64,000 nucleotides of DNA from assembly GCF_040907265.1 (NCBI RefSeq), contig NZ_JBFOHP010000002.1:7440001-7504000 (forward strand), written 5' to 3'. Below the pieces are notes generated by a model. The model saw only the letters and a program-made list of their open reading frames with translations. It ran no database searches and was not told where the DNA came from. This document shows, one piece after another, positions 7,393 through 15,167 of the stretch. Position 1 is the first letter of the stretch; each line of letters begins with the position of its first letter. Both the position numbers and the translations under genes were made by a program. This DNA is from Streptomyces sclerotialus. Its GTDB lineage: Bacteria > Actinomycetota > Actinomycetes > Streptomycetales > Streptomycetaceae.

Positions 7393-9691
7393 TCCACGCG
7401 GCCACCTGGCTGCGGCTGGCGAATCCCAGCTTGGCCAGGATGCGCTCCACATGGCCCTCGGCCGTACGCCGGGCGATCACCAACGCCTCTGCGATCTGCC
7501 GGTTCGTCATCCCCTGGGCGATGAGTCCGGCCACCTCCCACTCGCGCCGGGTGAGCCCCGCTGCCGCTGCCGCAGCGGGGACGGTGGGACGGCCGGTGGC
7601 GGACCGGCCCGATGGTCCCGCATCGTTCCGCCCGGGAACGGTCCGGCCCCGCCGAGCCTCGGGCCGTTCGCACAAGGCGTACTCGACGGCCTCCGCCAAG
7701 GACAGCTCCTGCCCGTGTCGGTGCGCCCGCTCATAGGCCCGGTCGCCCAGTGTCCTGCGGGCCTGCCGCTCGCCCACCCGGCCCTGCCCCACCCGCAGCG
7801 CTCCGGTCAGCGGATCGTGCTCCACGGCATGCCGAATGCGGTGGACCGCGCCCTGCAGTACGGCCGCCCGTTCGGCCTCCCCGCGGGAGACGGCGATGAC
7901 CGCCAGCAGATCGAGAGCCCTGCCGACAGCGTGCGGCTCATGGGCCACGTACGTGAGCCGCAGACACTGCCGGGCGCGCCGGGCGGCGCCGTCCTGGTCG
8001 CCCAGCACCCCGCGGGCCATGGCGAGCGTACACAGGACGTACGAACGGGCCCACTGCTCGCCGTACGCCTCGCAGACGGCGAGGGCCTCCTCGCACAAGG
8101 ACAGGGCGCGCTCGGGCCTGCCCCGGAAGATGAGCGTACAGGCCATCTCCACGCGGCTCAGGACGTGGAAGCACAGTTCGCGCTCCCCCCGCGCGTCTCG
8201 CGCGGCGAGGGCGGGCAGCGGGGCGCCGGCCGGCAGCTCCTGCGGTTCGACGACCTGCTGCGAGGGGGCACCGGCCAGCACCGCGGCGGAGCGAGTGAGG
8301 ATCACCCAGATCACGCCGGCCACCCACACCGCCTGGGCGGGGGCGCCGCTCGCTTTCCCGGCCTCGCACGAGGACAGGCGCTGCCACCAGTGCCGCATCT
8401 CCGCCCAGGTGCCGCGTTCGGCCCAGCAGAACCACAGGGCCGCCACCAGCCGCCGGCCGAGCCCGGACTCGCCGGGAGTGACCAGGCAGAAATCCAGGGC
8501 GGCACGGAGATTGTCGTGCTCGGCCCGTAGGCGGGCGACGATGGCGGGCTGGTCGGGGCCGAACCACTGGAGCTCCAGTGTTTCGACCAGGTGCAGGAAG
8601 TGGTCTCGGTGCCGGCGGCGGACGACGGCCGCCCGGTCCAGCTCGGTCAGCCGCTCCAGACCGTACTGGCGCAGCAGCGCGAGCATCCGGTACCGAGCCG
8701 TGCCACCGGCTTCCTCCTTAACCAGGATGGACTTCTCCACCAGCCCGGTCACAGTGTCCAGCACCTCCCGACGGCCGAGGCCGACGCCGTCGCACACCGT
8801 TTCCGCCGCGCTCAGGTCGAAGCTGCCGGCGAACACCGACAGCCCGGCCCAGGCCCGCTGCTCCTCGGAAGTGCACAGGTCGTAACTCCAGTCCACGGCC
8901 GAGCGCAGCGTCTGGTGGCGGGGCGGCGCGACGGGGCTGCCGGAGGTGAGCAGGTGGTACCGGTCGTCCAGCCGCTCGTCGAGCTGGTCGATGCCCAGGG
9001 CCTGCATCCGCACGGCGGCCAGTTCGATCGCGAGCGGCAGCCCGTCCAGGCGATGGCAGACGCGGATCACGGCCGCCTGGTTCTCCTCGGTGATCTCGAA
9101 GCCGGGGGCCACGGCGGCCGCGCGGTCGGCGAAGAGCTGCAGTGCCGGGAAGTGCAGGGGAGCCGTACCGCGCGGTGGCGTGCCGGGGGCCGGGGTGGCA
9201 AGCGGCCCCACGGGGAGCAGGTGCTCCTCGGTGAGGCCGAGGCGGTGCCGGCTGGTGGCGAGCACCTGCACCCCCTCCGCAGCCGCGAGAATGCTGCCGG
9301 CCAGGTATGCGCAGGCGTTCCGCAGGTGCTCGCAATTGTCGAGGACCAGCAGCAGCCGCCGCCGGTGCAGGTATTCGGGCAGGATCTCCTCCGGCGGCCG
9401 GCCGCTGTCGTCATGGACGGCGAGTGCGTCTGCGACGGCATGCGGGACGAGCGCGCTCTCCTGGATCCCGGCCAGCGGCACCAGCCACACGCCGTCGGGG
9501 AACGCACGGGCGACCTGCTTCGCCAGGCGCGCCGCGAGGCGGGTCTTGCCGACACCGCTCGGACCGGTCAGCGTCAGCAGCCTGGTCTCGGACAACAGCC
9601 GCTTCGCCGTTGCCAGCTCCTGCCGTCGGCCCACAAAGCTGGTCGCTTCCGCGGGGAAGCCGGCAATGGGCCGCGCCCTCGCTCCGGCCAC
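7340..9691 (-). CDS. large NTPase-LuxR transcriptional regulator (AfsR/LAL-like STAND)
   Basis: The 783-residue protein has a STAND-type NTPase at its N-terminus, with Walker A GPSGVGKT at residues 43-50 and Walker B LLLVLDNCEHL around residue 115, then a helical region with tetratricopeptide-like character, and a C-terminal LuxR-type helix-turn-helix (LTRREWEVAGLIAQGMTNRQ, with RRTAEGHVERILAKLG after it). This is the layout of NB-ARC-LuxR regulators common in Streptomyces. Signal binding by the helical region is expected to control nucleotide exchange and DNA binding. The start is GTG with a GAGGG sequence upstream. It reads toward the MEDS/HATPase operon and overlaps its end by 53 bases. 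The target genes are unknown. Confidence 0.9.
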   Translation of the reverse strand: MAGARARPIAGFPAEATSFVGRRQELATAKRLLSETRLLTLTGPSGVGKTRLAARLAKQVARAFPDGVWLVPLAGIQESALVPHAVADALAVHDDSGRPPEEILPEYLHRRRLLLVLDNCEHLRNACAYLAGSILAAAEGVQVLATSRHRLGLTEEHLLPVGPLATPAPGTPPRGTAPLHFPALQLFADRAAAVAPGFEITEENQAAVIRVCHRLDGLPLAIELAAVRMQALGIDQLDERLDDRYHLLTSGSPVAPPRHQTLRSAVDWSYDLCTSEEQRAWAGLSVFAGSFDLSAAETVCDGVGLGRREVLDTVTGLVEKSILVKEEAGGTARYRMLALLRQYGLERLTELDRAAVVRRRHRDHFLHLVETLELQWFGPDQPAIVARLRAEHDNLRAALDFCLVTPGESGLGRRLVAALWFCWAERGTWAEMRHWWQRLSSCEAGKASGAPAQAVWVAGVIWVILTRSAAVLAGAPSQQVVEPQELPAGAPLPALAARDARGERELCFHVLSRVEMACTLIFRGRPERALSLCEEALAVCEAYGEQWARSYVLCTLAMARGVLGDQDGAARRARQCLRLTYVAHEPHAVGRALDLLAVIAVSRGEAERAAVLQGAVHRIRHAVEHDPLTGALRVGQGRVGERQARRTLGDRAYERAHRHGQELSLAEAVEYALCERPEARRGRTVPGRNDAGPSGRSATGRPTVPAAAAAAGLTRREWEVAGLIAQGMTNRQIAEALVIARRTAEGHVERILAKLGFASRSQVAAWISEAGRASGSGTRPERP

Positions 9692-9810
9692 GGTCGGTCA
9701 CGCCCTCTGCAAGTGGTGCGAGTACCTGAGCCTCGCCAAGGCTAGTACTTCGCCACCGCATGGTGCTGCGGAATCCCGGCGGAACCCGTCAGCACCAACT
9801 CGGCGCGGGG

Positions 9811-9848
9811 CGGCTCGGGGTTCTCCATGGAGGACGAACCCCGAGCCG
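9811..9848 (-). terminator. stem-loop terminator
   Basis: A perfect 13-base stem pairs CGGCTCGGGGTTC (9811-9823) with GAACCCCGAGCCG (9836-9848) around a 12-base loop. It lies 35 bases after the stop of the RelE-like gene and before the LuxR gene. It would separate these two leftward transcripts. Streptomyces terminators usually lack a U tract, and there is none here. Confidence 0.75.
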
Positions 9849-9882
9849 TTGAACTCCGTGTTCGAGGTGCTACGTATGGCGG

Positions 9883-10158
9883 CTACGTATGGCCGGCGAG
9901 TTGGAGCATCTCGACCCGTCCGTTGCCTCCTCCCTCGTCCAGGACCAGGAAGGTCGCGCGTGAGCTCTGACTCAGGCGGATCTGGAACTGATCGCCCAGC
10001 AGCCTCTTGTAGTTCGTGTCTCCGGCCCTCGCGGCTGCCTGGGCGGGGTGGAGTCCCTCGCTCTGGATCGCGTTCTGGAAAATGTCGAACGTCTCCTGCT
10101 CGGATTTCGTGAGCTGGCCGACGACTTCCATCCGGCTCTTGTCGAACGTCCAGGGCAT
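9883..10158 (-). CDS. small protein with a RelE/ParE-like C-terminal half
   Basis: The 91-residue product ends with a pattern seen in the RelE/ParE toxin fold: YKRLLGDQFQIRLSQSSR, then TFLVLDE and VEMLQLAGHT. This resembles the L-K-G-x-W-R-xR...YRV/F-x-D...V-H arrangement of type II toxins. The N-terminal 40 residues form a predicted helical region (SEQETFDIFQNAIQSEG). The active residues of RelE are variable, so catalytic activity cannot be judged. It starts seven bases after the stop of the 82-residue partner and forms an operon with it. I cannot place it in a named family. A toxin-antitoxin pair is one reading; a recent phage- or conflict-related module is another. Confidence 0.6.
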   Translation of the reverse strand: MPWTFDKSRMEVVGQLTKSEQETFDIFQNAIQSEGLHPAQAAARAGDTNYKRLLGDQFQIRLSQSSRATFLVLDEGGGNGRVEMLQLAGHT

Positions 10159-10165
10159 GGCGTGC

Positions 10166-10414
10166 CTATTCCGTTGTCACGGTGATGTCCTCGAGCGTTA
10201 AATTCTTGACGGCTAATTCGACGCCGCCGAAGGAGCGCTCGAATTCGTTGCGTCCCACCCTGAGCGCGTTGACCTCGGTGGCGGACCCGCCGGCCGTCAT
10301 CTCGAAGTTGCCGTCGGCCTTGCAGTCGACGATCACCTTGGTCTGCCTGCCGAAGGCCCAGGTGGGGATGTGTGCCTGTACTTCCTGCGGGGCGAGGCGA
10401 AAAGGACCGGCCAC
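10166..10414 (-). CDS. 82-residue protein of unknown function, partner of the RelE-like gene
   Basis: The product is unrecognised. It is short and rich in alternating beta-type segments (TKVIVDCKADGNFEMTA, GGVELAVKNLTLEDITVTTE), with one cysteine and no DNA-binding motif, so it does not look like a classical antitoxin. The GTG at 10414 is chosen because GGGAGGT lies seven bases upstream; in-frame ATGs further up have no Shine-Dalgarno sequence. It is the first gene of a two-gene unit (seven bases to the next start), in the order expected of an antitoxin-toxin pair. The function is open. Confidence 0.6.
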   Translation of the reverse strand: MAGPFRLAPQEVQAHIPTWAFGRQTKVIVDCKADGNFEMTAGGSATEVNALRVGRNEFERSFGGVELAVKNLTLEDITVTTE

Positions 10415-10460
10415 GGAAAGACCTCCCATGATTTCGGGGTTTTCTTCTGCTCGCCCAACT

Positions 10461-10490
10461 GGGTACCCGTCCCAGCTGTTTCCCGTCAAG
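10461..10490 (-). promoter_or_regulatory. candidate promoter for the RelE-like operon
   Basis: On the minus strand, TTGACG (10490-10485) is followed after 18 bases by TACCCA (10466-10461), about 47 bases upstream of the GTG start at 10414. The -35 is good and the -10 is weak. Confidence 0.35.
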
Positions 10491-10831
10491 GTCGCAAAGG
10501 GTTCGACAGGCCGGTTCCGGACTCCCCGAAAAAGCCGAATAAATCTCTTACCGGAAGGTGCGACATGTGTCCGTCAGTTGTCCGGACAGTGTCCGCGGAA
10601 TTACGGAGGTCTGGTCGCCGCGGCTTCGGGCGGCGCGAAATGGCGGGGCGGGGTGGTGCAGGGGGGGGCGACGGACGGGACCGAGGGACGGGGCCGATTT
10701 CATGGGGCGCGGGGCGCAAGGGTGCGGGGGTGCCCCGGTGCTGACTTGCTGTCAGCTTCGGCCCTACGATCATGATCGACGTGCTCCGCGGTCGTGATCG
10801 GTGTACGTCCCCCGACCCGTTGAGGAGCGGT
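10491..10831. other. intergenic region upstream of the RutA-like gene
   Basis: About 340 bases separate the divergent RelE-like operon from the RutA-like gene. The region has an A/T-rich patch (AAAAAGCCGAATAAATC, around 10530), a run of eight Gs near 10663 and a good Shine-Dalgarno sequence (GAGGAG) before 10832. No credible gene or hairpin was found. Confidence 0.5.
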
Positions 10832-11929
10832 ATGGACATCGGTGTTTTCCTTCCCATCGGCAACAACGGCTGGCTCATATCGAAGAGCTCTCCGCAGTAC
10901 ATGCCGACCTTCGAGCTCAACAAGGCAGTGGTGCAGAAGGCCGAGGAGCACGGGCTCGACTTCGCCCTGTCGATGATCAAGCTCAAGGGCTTCGGCGGTG
11001 AGACGGAGTTCTGGGACCACTGTCTCGAGTCGTTCACGCTGATGGCCGGTCTGGCGGCCGTGACGGAGCGGATCAAGCTGTACGCCTCCACGCCGATCCT
11101 CGCCCTGCCGCCGGCGATGGTCGCGCGGATGGCGGTCACGGTCGACTCCATCGCCCCCGGGCGGTTCGGGGTCAACATCGTCACCGGCTGGGCGCCCGGC
11201 GAGTACACGCAGATGGGCCTGTGGCCCGGGGACGAGCATTTCGGCAACCGCTACGACCGGGCCGTCGAGTACGTCACCGTGATGAAGGAGCTGTGGAGCG
11301 AGGGCGTCAGCGACTTCAAGGGCGAGTTCTACGAGATGGACGGCTGCGTGCTGTCCCCGCGGCCGGCGGACGGCCACATCGACATCGTCGCGGCCGGTCA
11401 GAGCAGCACCGGTATGCGGTTCGCCGCCGAGCACGCCGACTACAACTTCGTCCTGGGCAGCGGTGTCAACACTCCGCTCGCACTCTCGGACACCACTGCC
11501 GCGCTCATGGACGCGACGCGGGCAACCGGCCGTGACGTCGGTGCGCTGTCGCTGTTCATGGTCATCGCGGCCGAGACCGACGAGGCCGCCCGCGCGAAAT
11601 GGCAGGACTATCACGACAATGCCGACTTCTCCGCGCTGGCGTACATGGCCGGGGAGACGGCCGCGGACGCCACGGACGACGAGTCGGCTACCGCACGGAC
11701 CATCTCGCTGCCCGAGGGCGCGGTGAACTTCAACATGGGCACGCTCGTCGGCTCGTACGAGACCGTCGCGGGGATGCTGGACGAGATCGCCGAGGTGTCC
11801 GGCACCAAGGGGATCATGCTGGTCTTCGACGACTTCCTCGAGGGGATCGAGGATTTCGGTACGCGCATCCAGCCGTTGATGAGGTCCCGGGTGGGGTCCC
11901 GGTCGGGGCGCCCGGGGGCGCCTTCATGA
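10832..11929 (+). CDS. rutA: RutA-like pyrimidine monooxygenase (flavin-dependent, LLM class)
   Basis: The 365-residue product is a luciferase-like flavin monooxygenase and closely follows Rut[19 protein letters not shown] at the start, [10 protein letters not shown] near 50, [13 protein letters not shown] near 110, and [20 protein letters not shown] near 185. RutA opens the uracil ring using FMNH2 and O2, the first step of the Rut pathway. GAGGAG four bases upstream fixes the ATG. None of the other rut genes is visible within the window, so the protein would have to work with reductase and downstream enzymes from elsewhere, or have a different pyrimidine-like substrate. Confidence 0.85.
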   Translation: MDIGVFLPIGNNGWLISKSSPQYMPTFELNKAVVQKAEEHGLDFALSMIKLKGFGGETEFWDHCLESFTLMAGLAAVTERIKLYASTPILALPPAMVARMAVTVDSIAPGRFGVNIVTGWAPGEYTQMGLWPGDEHFGNRYDRAVEYVTVMKELWSEGVSDFKGEFYEMDGCVLSPRPADGHIDIVAAGQSSTGMRFAAEHADYNFVLGSGVNTPLALSDTTAALMDATRATGRDVGALSLFMVIAAETDEAARAKWQDYHDNADFSALAYMAGETAADATDDESATARTISLPEGAVNFNMGTLVGSYETVAGMLDEIAEVSGTKGIMLVFDDFLEGIEDFGTRIQPLMRSRVGSRSGRPGAPS

Positions 11930-12241
11930 TCGTCGGCCGGCCTTCTGCGCTGCTCAGCGCGGTGTACCCGGGGGTACGGGCGTTCGGTTAACCTGGCTGT
12001 GCCGGGTGGGTCTGGTGAGGGACCGGGCCCGGAAGGCCGCAGGTGCAACGGTGCTCTGCGTCGGGCTCGGGTACCGGTGCCGTCCCGGCACGCACGCAGG
12101 GGCGGAACCGGCAGAAGCAGACCGCAGGTGAGATGGACATGGAGACCAGGCTCGTACCCGTCGCGGGTCCGCTGTGGCGGGAACCGCGCAGCCGGGCGGC
12201 GGGGGAAGCGGGCCGCGGCCCGGTGCCGAGGGTGAGGCGTC
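11930..12241. other. intergenic region, possible small frame
   Basis: This 312-base stretch lies between the RutA-like gene and the VTT protein gene. It includes GGTTAACCTGG at about 11985, which may be a promoter element. A small frame runs from ATG 12139 to TAA 12249 on the plus strand (METRLVPVAGPLWREPRSR...), overlapping the next start by eight bases. It has no strong ribosome binding site and no known match, so I do not call it a gene. Confidence 0.4.
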
Positions 12242-12742
12242 GTGGATAAGGTCGCGCTCACGGCCGCTGGTCTCTACGTCATCGTCCTGCTGCGGGCCGG
12301 CGGGACGTTCGCCGTCGGGTGGCTCGCCGCTGCCGGCGCCAGGCGCAGCAGGCTCGCCGAGCGGGTTTCCGCCGGCACGTTCCGGCGCGCCGAACGGGCG
12401 ATCCAGCGGTGGGGCGCGCCGGTGGTGGCCGTCTCCTTCCTGACCGTGGGTTTCCAGACCGCTGCCAACTTCCTGGCGGGGAGCATGCGCATGCCCCTGC
12501 CGCGCTATCTCCCCGCACTGTTCGTGGGGGGAGCGTGCTGGGCGCTGCTCTACGCGACCGCCGGGCTCGGTGCGCTCGAAGTACTGACAAGACTGTTCGC
12601 CGAGCGGCCGGCACTCGGTGCGGCCGCGGTCGTCGCCCTCCTCCTCGCCGTGTGCGGCGTGGTGGTGTACCGGCGAAGGAACGTGAGCCGGGCCGCCCGC
12701 GACACCAGGGCCGCCTGCGACACCGCGGCCGAAGAGTCCTGA
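12242..12742 (+). CDS. VTT/DedA-like integral membrane protein
   Basis: The 166-residue protein has four hydrophobic segments and the VTT (DedA) hallmark around residues 75-88, where a small-residue membrane segment is followed by Gly and Arg: FLAGSMRMPLPRYL. DedA/VTT proteins act on membrane lipid balance and may flip undecaprenyl phosphate or phospholipids. The length is shorter than the usual 200 residues and the typical N-terminal re-entrant loop is reduced. The GTG at 12242 is the chosen start; the Shine-Dalgarno is weak. It is not obviously in an operon. Confidence 0.72.
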   Translation: MDKVALTAAGLYVIVLLRAGGTFAVGWLAAAGARRSRLAERVSAGTFRRAERAIQRWGAPVVAVSFLTVGFQTAANFLAGSMRMPLPRYLPALFVGGACWALLYATAGLGALEVLTRLFAERPALGAAAVVALLLAVCGVVVYRRRNVSRAARDTRAACDTAAEES

Positions 12743-12794
12743 GAGATCGCGTGGGTCCGCGCGTGTCCGGGCGGGTCCGCGTGGGCCCGCCCGG

Positions 12795-12840
12795 ATCCGT
12801 CTCCGGGTGAAGGAGTCGGCCTTCCGGTGAAGGAGTCGGC
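12795..12840. repeat. imperfect tandem repeat of about 20 bases
   Basis: GTCTCCGGGTGAAGGAGTCGGC is followed at once by CTTCCGGTGAAGGAGTCGGC, in the gap between the convergent VTT and CGNR genes. It looks like a slippage duplication without a clear role. Confidence 0.6.
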
Positions 12841-12930
12841 GTGAGGCCGTCGCGGCGGGCCCGGTTCGGCCGGGGGTGTGATGAGGGCGGGCAGGAACGG
12901 GCGCAGCCACGACCTCAACCGCGACCCGCC

Positions 12931-13620
12931 TCAGTCCCGGCGGCGCGTCCCGTCCGGGCGACGTGCCTGGCCCGGCGTGGCGCTGCGGCCCGCGGTCTTC
13001 TTCCGGTCGGCCTCGGTGACGTCGGCGGATCCGTCCGGAGCCGAGGCCGCGAGCCGGCGGGCGCGGTGCTTGGCGACGTTGAGGCGGTTGCCGCACAGGT
13101 CGGGCATGCAGTACCGGCGCCGCCCCGCCTTGCTCGTGTCGACGAACATCCCGTCGCACACGGGCGAGCTGCAGTGCCGGATGCGGTCGTGGTTCAGCGT
13201 CCGCAGCACGCCCAGCAGGCCGGTGCCGATCATGGCGGCCAGCTCGTCGGCGAGCGAGGCGTCCGGGCCGGTGCTGACGTACCACTGCCAGCGCCCGTCC
13301 GCGTCCCGTTCGAGGGACGTACCCATGCCTGCCCGCCTGACCAGCGCGTTGGCGCCCTCGGCCACCCGGTCCTCGTTGTCGCACTCCAGCAGTGCGCGCA
13401 GCTCCTGGCGCAGCGCGAGCACCTGCTCCAGGTCCTCCTCGGTCAGCCGGCGGCCGGGGGCCGCGTGGTCCACGGGGATCTCGAACTCGCTCAGGAAGCG
13501 GCCGAGTGCGGTGGGGTCGACGAGCATTTCGCCCGTGCTTCTGCGGACCAGGGCGGAGGTGTTGACCAGGTCGGTCGCGACCCCCGCCCCCCGTGCATAA
13601 TCGGAAAAAGGGAGCTTCAC
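12931..13620 (-). CDS. CGNR zinc-finger (ABATE-domain) regulator
   Basis: The 229-residue protein has an N-terminal ABATE domain and a C-terminal CGNR zinc finger: HCSSPVCDGMFVDTSKAGRR, then YCMPDLCGNRLNVAKHRAR, giving four cysteines around residues 150-180. This family is thought to bind DNA and regulate stress-response genes, frequently next to alpha/beta hydrolases. A basic, disordered tail follows. The GTG start at 13620 has GGAG upstream. The divergent neighbour is a broken alpha/beta hydrolase 66 bases away, so the regulator has probably outlived its target. Confidence 0.87.
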   Translation of the reverse strand: MKLPFSDYARGAGVATDLVNTSALVRRSTGEMLVDPTALGRFLSEFEIPVDHAAPGRRLTEEDLEQVLALRQELRALLECDNEDRVAEGANALVRRAGMGTSLERDADGRWQWYVSTGPDASLADELAAMIGTGLLGVLRTLNHDRIRHCSSPVCDGMFVDTSKAGRRRYCMPDLCGNRLNVAKHRARRLAASAPDGSADVTEADRKKTAGRSATPGQARRPDGTRRRD

Positions 13621-13686
13621 GCCTTACTCCATGTACGGTAACCGGAGAACGCCAACTATATCCCTTAACTCTGGGGAGGGATCGGC

Positions 13687-14040
13687 ATGAGCACGTACGC
13701 CCGGTCCGTCCCGTGGCAGCTCCACCAACGCTTACCGGTCACCGCCGGTGAGGCCGCCACCGGCGTCTTCGGCGAAGGACCGCCCGTCGTGCTCGTCCAC
13801 GGCACCCCGCCTCCTCGTACCTCTGGCGGAACACCGTCCACCCTCGCCGAGCTCGTCGACCACTGGGACCTCACCGCGCCCGCGCTCGTCGGACACGCCG
13901 TCGACGGCGGCAGCGTCCCGCGGGCCCACCTCCTCGACGCCGCCGTCCTCGGCCCGTGGAACACCCCCTTCACGGAACACCAGCAGCGCTACGCCGAGGC
14001 GTATCGCACGATGCCGGCACGCATCTTCGGCGACCTCTGA
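13687..14040 (+). pseudogene. alpha/beta hydrolase remnant with frameshift and internal deletion
   Basis: The frame opens after GGGGAGGGATCGGC and begins like a hydrolase: a cap segment, then GEGPPVVLVHGTP, the oxyanion-hole strand. Immediately after, the reading frame is lost: the same DNA read one frame over gives SSYLWRNTV, the normal continuation of HGTP, so one base is missing at about 13812. The sequence then jumps to LAELVDHWDL, so about 40 codons are gone. The nucleophile elbow is corrupted (VGHAVDGG instead of VGHDxGG) and the catalytic C-terminal histidine is absent. The 117-residue open frame would give no working enzyme. It lies beside its usual partner type, a CGNR regulator. Confidence 0.8.
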
Positions 14041-14171
14041 CGGAGGCGGTGCCGCAGCCGACAACGGACGCCGCGGCGCTGGCGTGGAGCGCGGACCCGG
14101 CAGCGACGGGCAGTTGACCCGCACGTGCCGATGAGGGCGCGCCGAGGTACGGGCGCCTCCGCCGGGGGAGT

Positions 14172-14750
14172 TCAGATGTGCTTGTGTCCCCAGCGGGGGC
14201 CGACCTCGGCCCATTCCCGGTCCCACTGCCGGGCGCGCCGGCGCTTCAGCCCCAGGCGTACGCCGAGGACGCCGGCCGACACCGCGGCGCACCAGCCGGC
14301 TGCCGCCAGGCCGCCGACCAGCGTGGCCGCGGCGGCACCACCGGTTGAACCGAGTGGCTGACCGGTGAGCCGGCCGTGGCCGTCCAGCCAGACGGGAACG
14401 CTCGATCCCGCCTTCCGGCCCGGTTCGACCTGGGTGATCCCCGTGTGTTCGGCGTTCCGTGCGTCGCGCCAGCGGATGGTGGCGCGCACTCTGTCGTCGG
14501 CGCCGCTGCTGTAGGCGGCGGGTGATCTCCGGGCGGGTGCGTCATCGACCAGGTAGGCCGTGGCGGCGTAACGCGCCAGCCGCTGTTCCCGGAAGAGCTC
14601 ATGGGCCGCCAGGCCCGACAAGACAGCCACGGTGGGCCCGCCGACGATCATGAGCACCACGGCGACGAGCAGGACCGCCCCTTCCAGGACGTCGGACGGC
14701 CGCTTGACCGGGTTGCTCCGCCAGCGCCACAGCCACCTCTTCGGCCGCAT
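14172..14750 (-). CDS. Rv1733c-like membrane protein
   Basis: The 192-residue product starts MRPKRWLWRWRSNPVKRPSD and has two hydrophobic helices, one at about 30-55 and one near 140-165, flanking a soluble domain that contains a hydrophilic region with WRDARNAEHTG and SSVPVWLDGHGRLTG. This pattern is common in Streptomyces and in the Mycobacterium tuberculosis Rv1733c family, whose function is not known. The ATG giving MRPKRW is preferred to upstream frames because the family begins there. It is divergent from the prenyltransferase gene. Confidence 0.8.
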   Translation of the reverse strand: MRPKRWLWRWRSNPVKRPSDVLEGAVLLVAVVLMIVGGPTVAVLSGLAAHELFREQRLARYAATAYLVDDAPARRSPAAYSSGADDRVRATIRWRDARNAEHTGITQVEPGRKAGSSVPVWLDGHGRLTGQPLGSTGGAAAATLVGGLAAAGWCAAVSAGVLGVRLGLKRRRARQWDREWAEVGPRWGHKHI

Positions 14751-15167
14751 GGCCACGCCTCCCTGCGTTCGGACAGCGGTGGCCCGCCGCGCCCCCGCCA
14801 CCTCGTCGATGCCGTACCCAAGTGAGACTGTAGTGAGGTGAGTTGCGCCCTTCAGTGGATGTGGGAAGCCGGTTCCGGCAGGGCGTGACGAGACCGGCCC
14901 TGCCTCTCTGGGCAACGGTGTCCACACCCGTCAGGCAAGGGCGCGTGCCGCCCATGGGGAACGCGCTTGCAAGCCCCCCGCGCGCCGCTGTCGGCCTGCA
15001 AGATTCTTCGTTATTTCTTAGTAATCGCCCCAGGGGCTGAGAAAAGATTCCGCGGATTTCCCGGCGGAGCGGCAGGCGGAAGCCTGCGGACCTATCGGTA
15101 TCGGCCGATCGGCCGACGAGGCAAGCGCGCGTCACGGCGAGACCGGTGAGAGACAGGGAGGAATTCC
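14751..15167. other. divergent intergenic region upstream of the prenyltransferase gene
   Basis: This 417-base gap has no gene. It contains the most A/T-rich stretch nearby (ATTCTTCGTTATTTCTTAG, 15003-15021), likely to hold the promoter for the DMATS gene, and a 16-base palindrome described separately. The DMATS start has a strong Shine-Dalgarno sequence, AGGGAGG. Confidence 0.6.
15101..15116. promoter_or_regulatory. perfect 16-base palindrome, candidate operator
   Basis: TCGGCCGATCGGCCGA reads identically on both strands. It lies 52 bases before the ATG of the DMATS gene and about 80 bases after an A/T-rich promoter-like patch, so it would be in the transcript leader or at the promoter. Its regulator is unknown. 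Confidence 0.5.
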
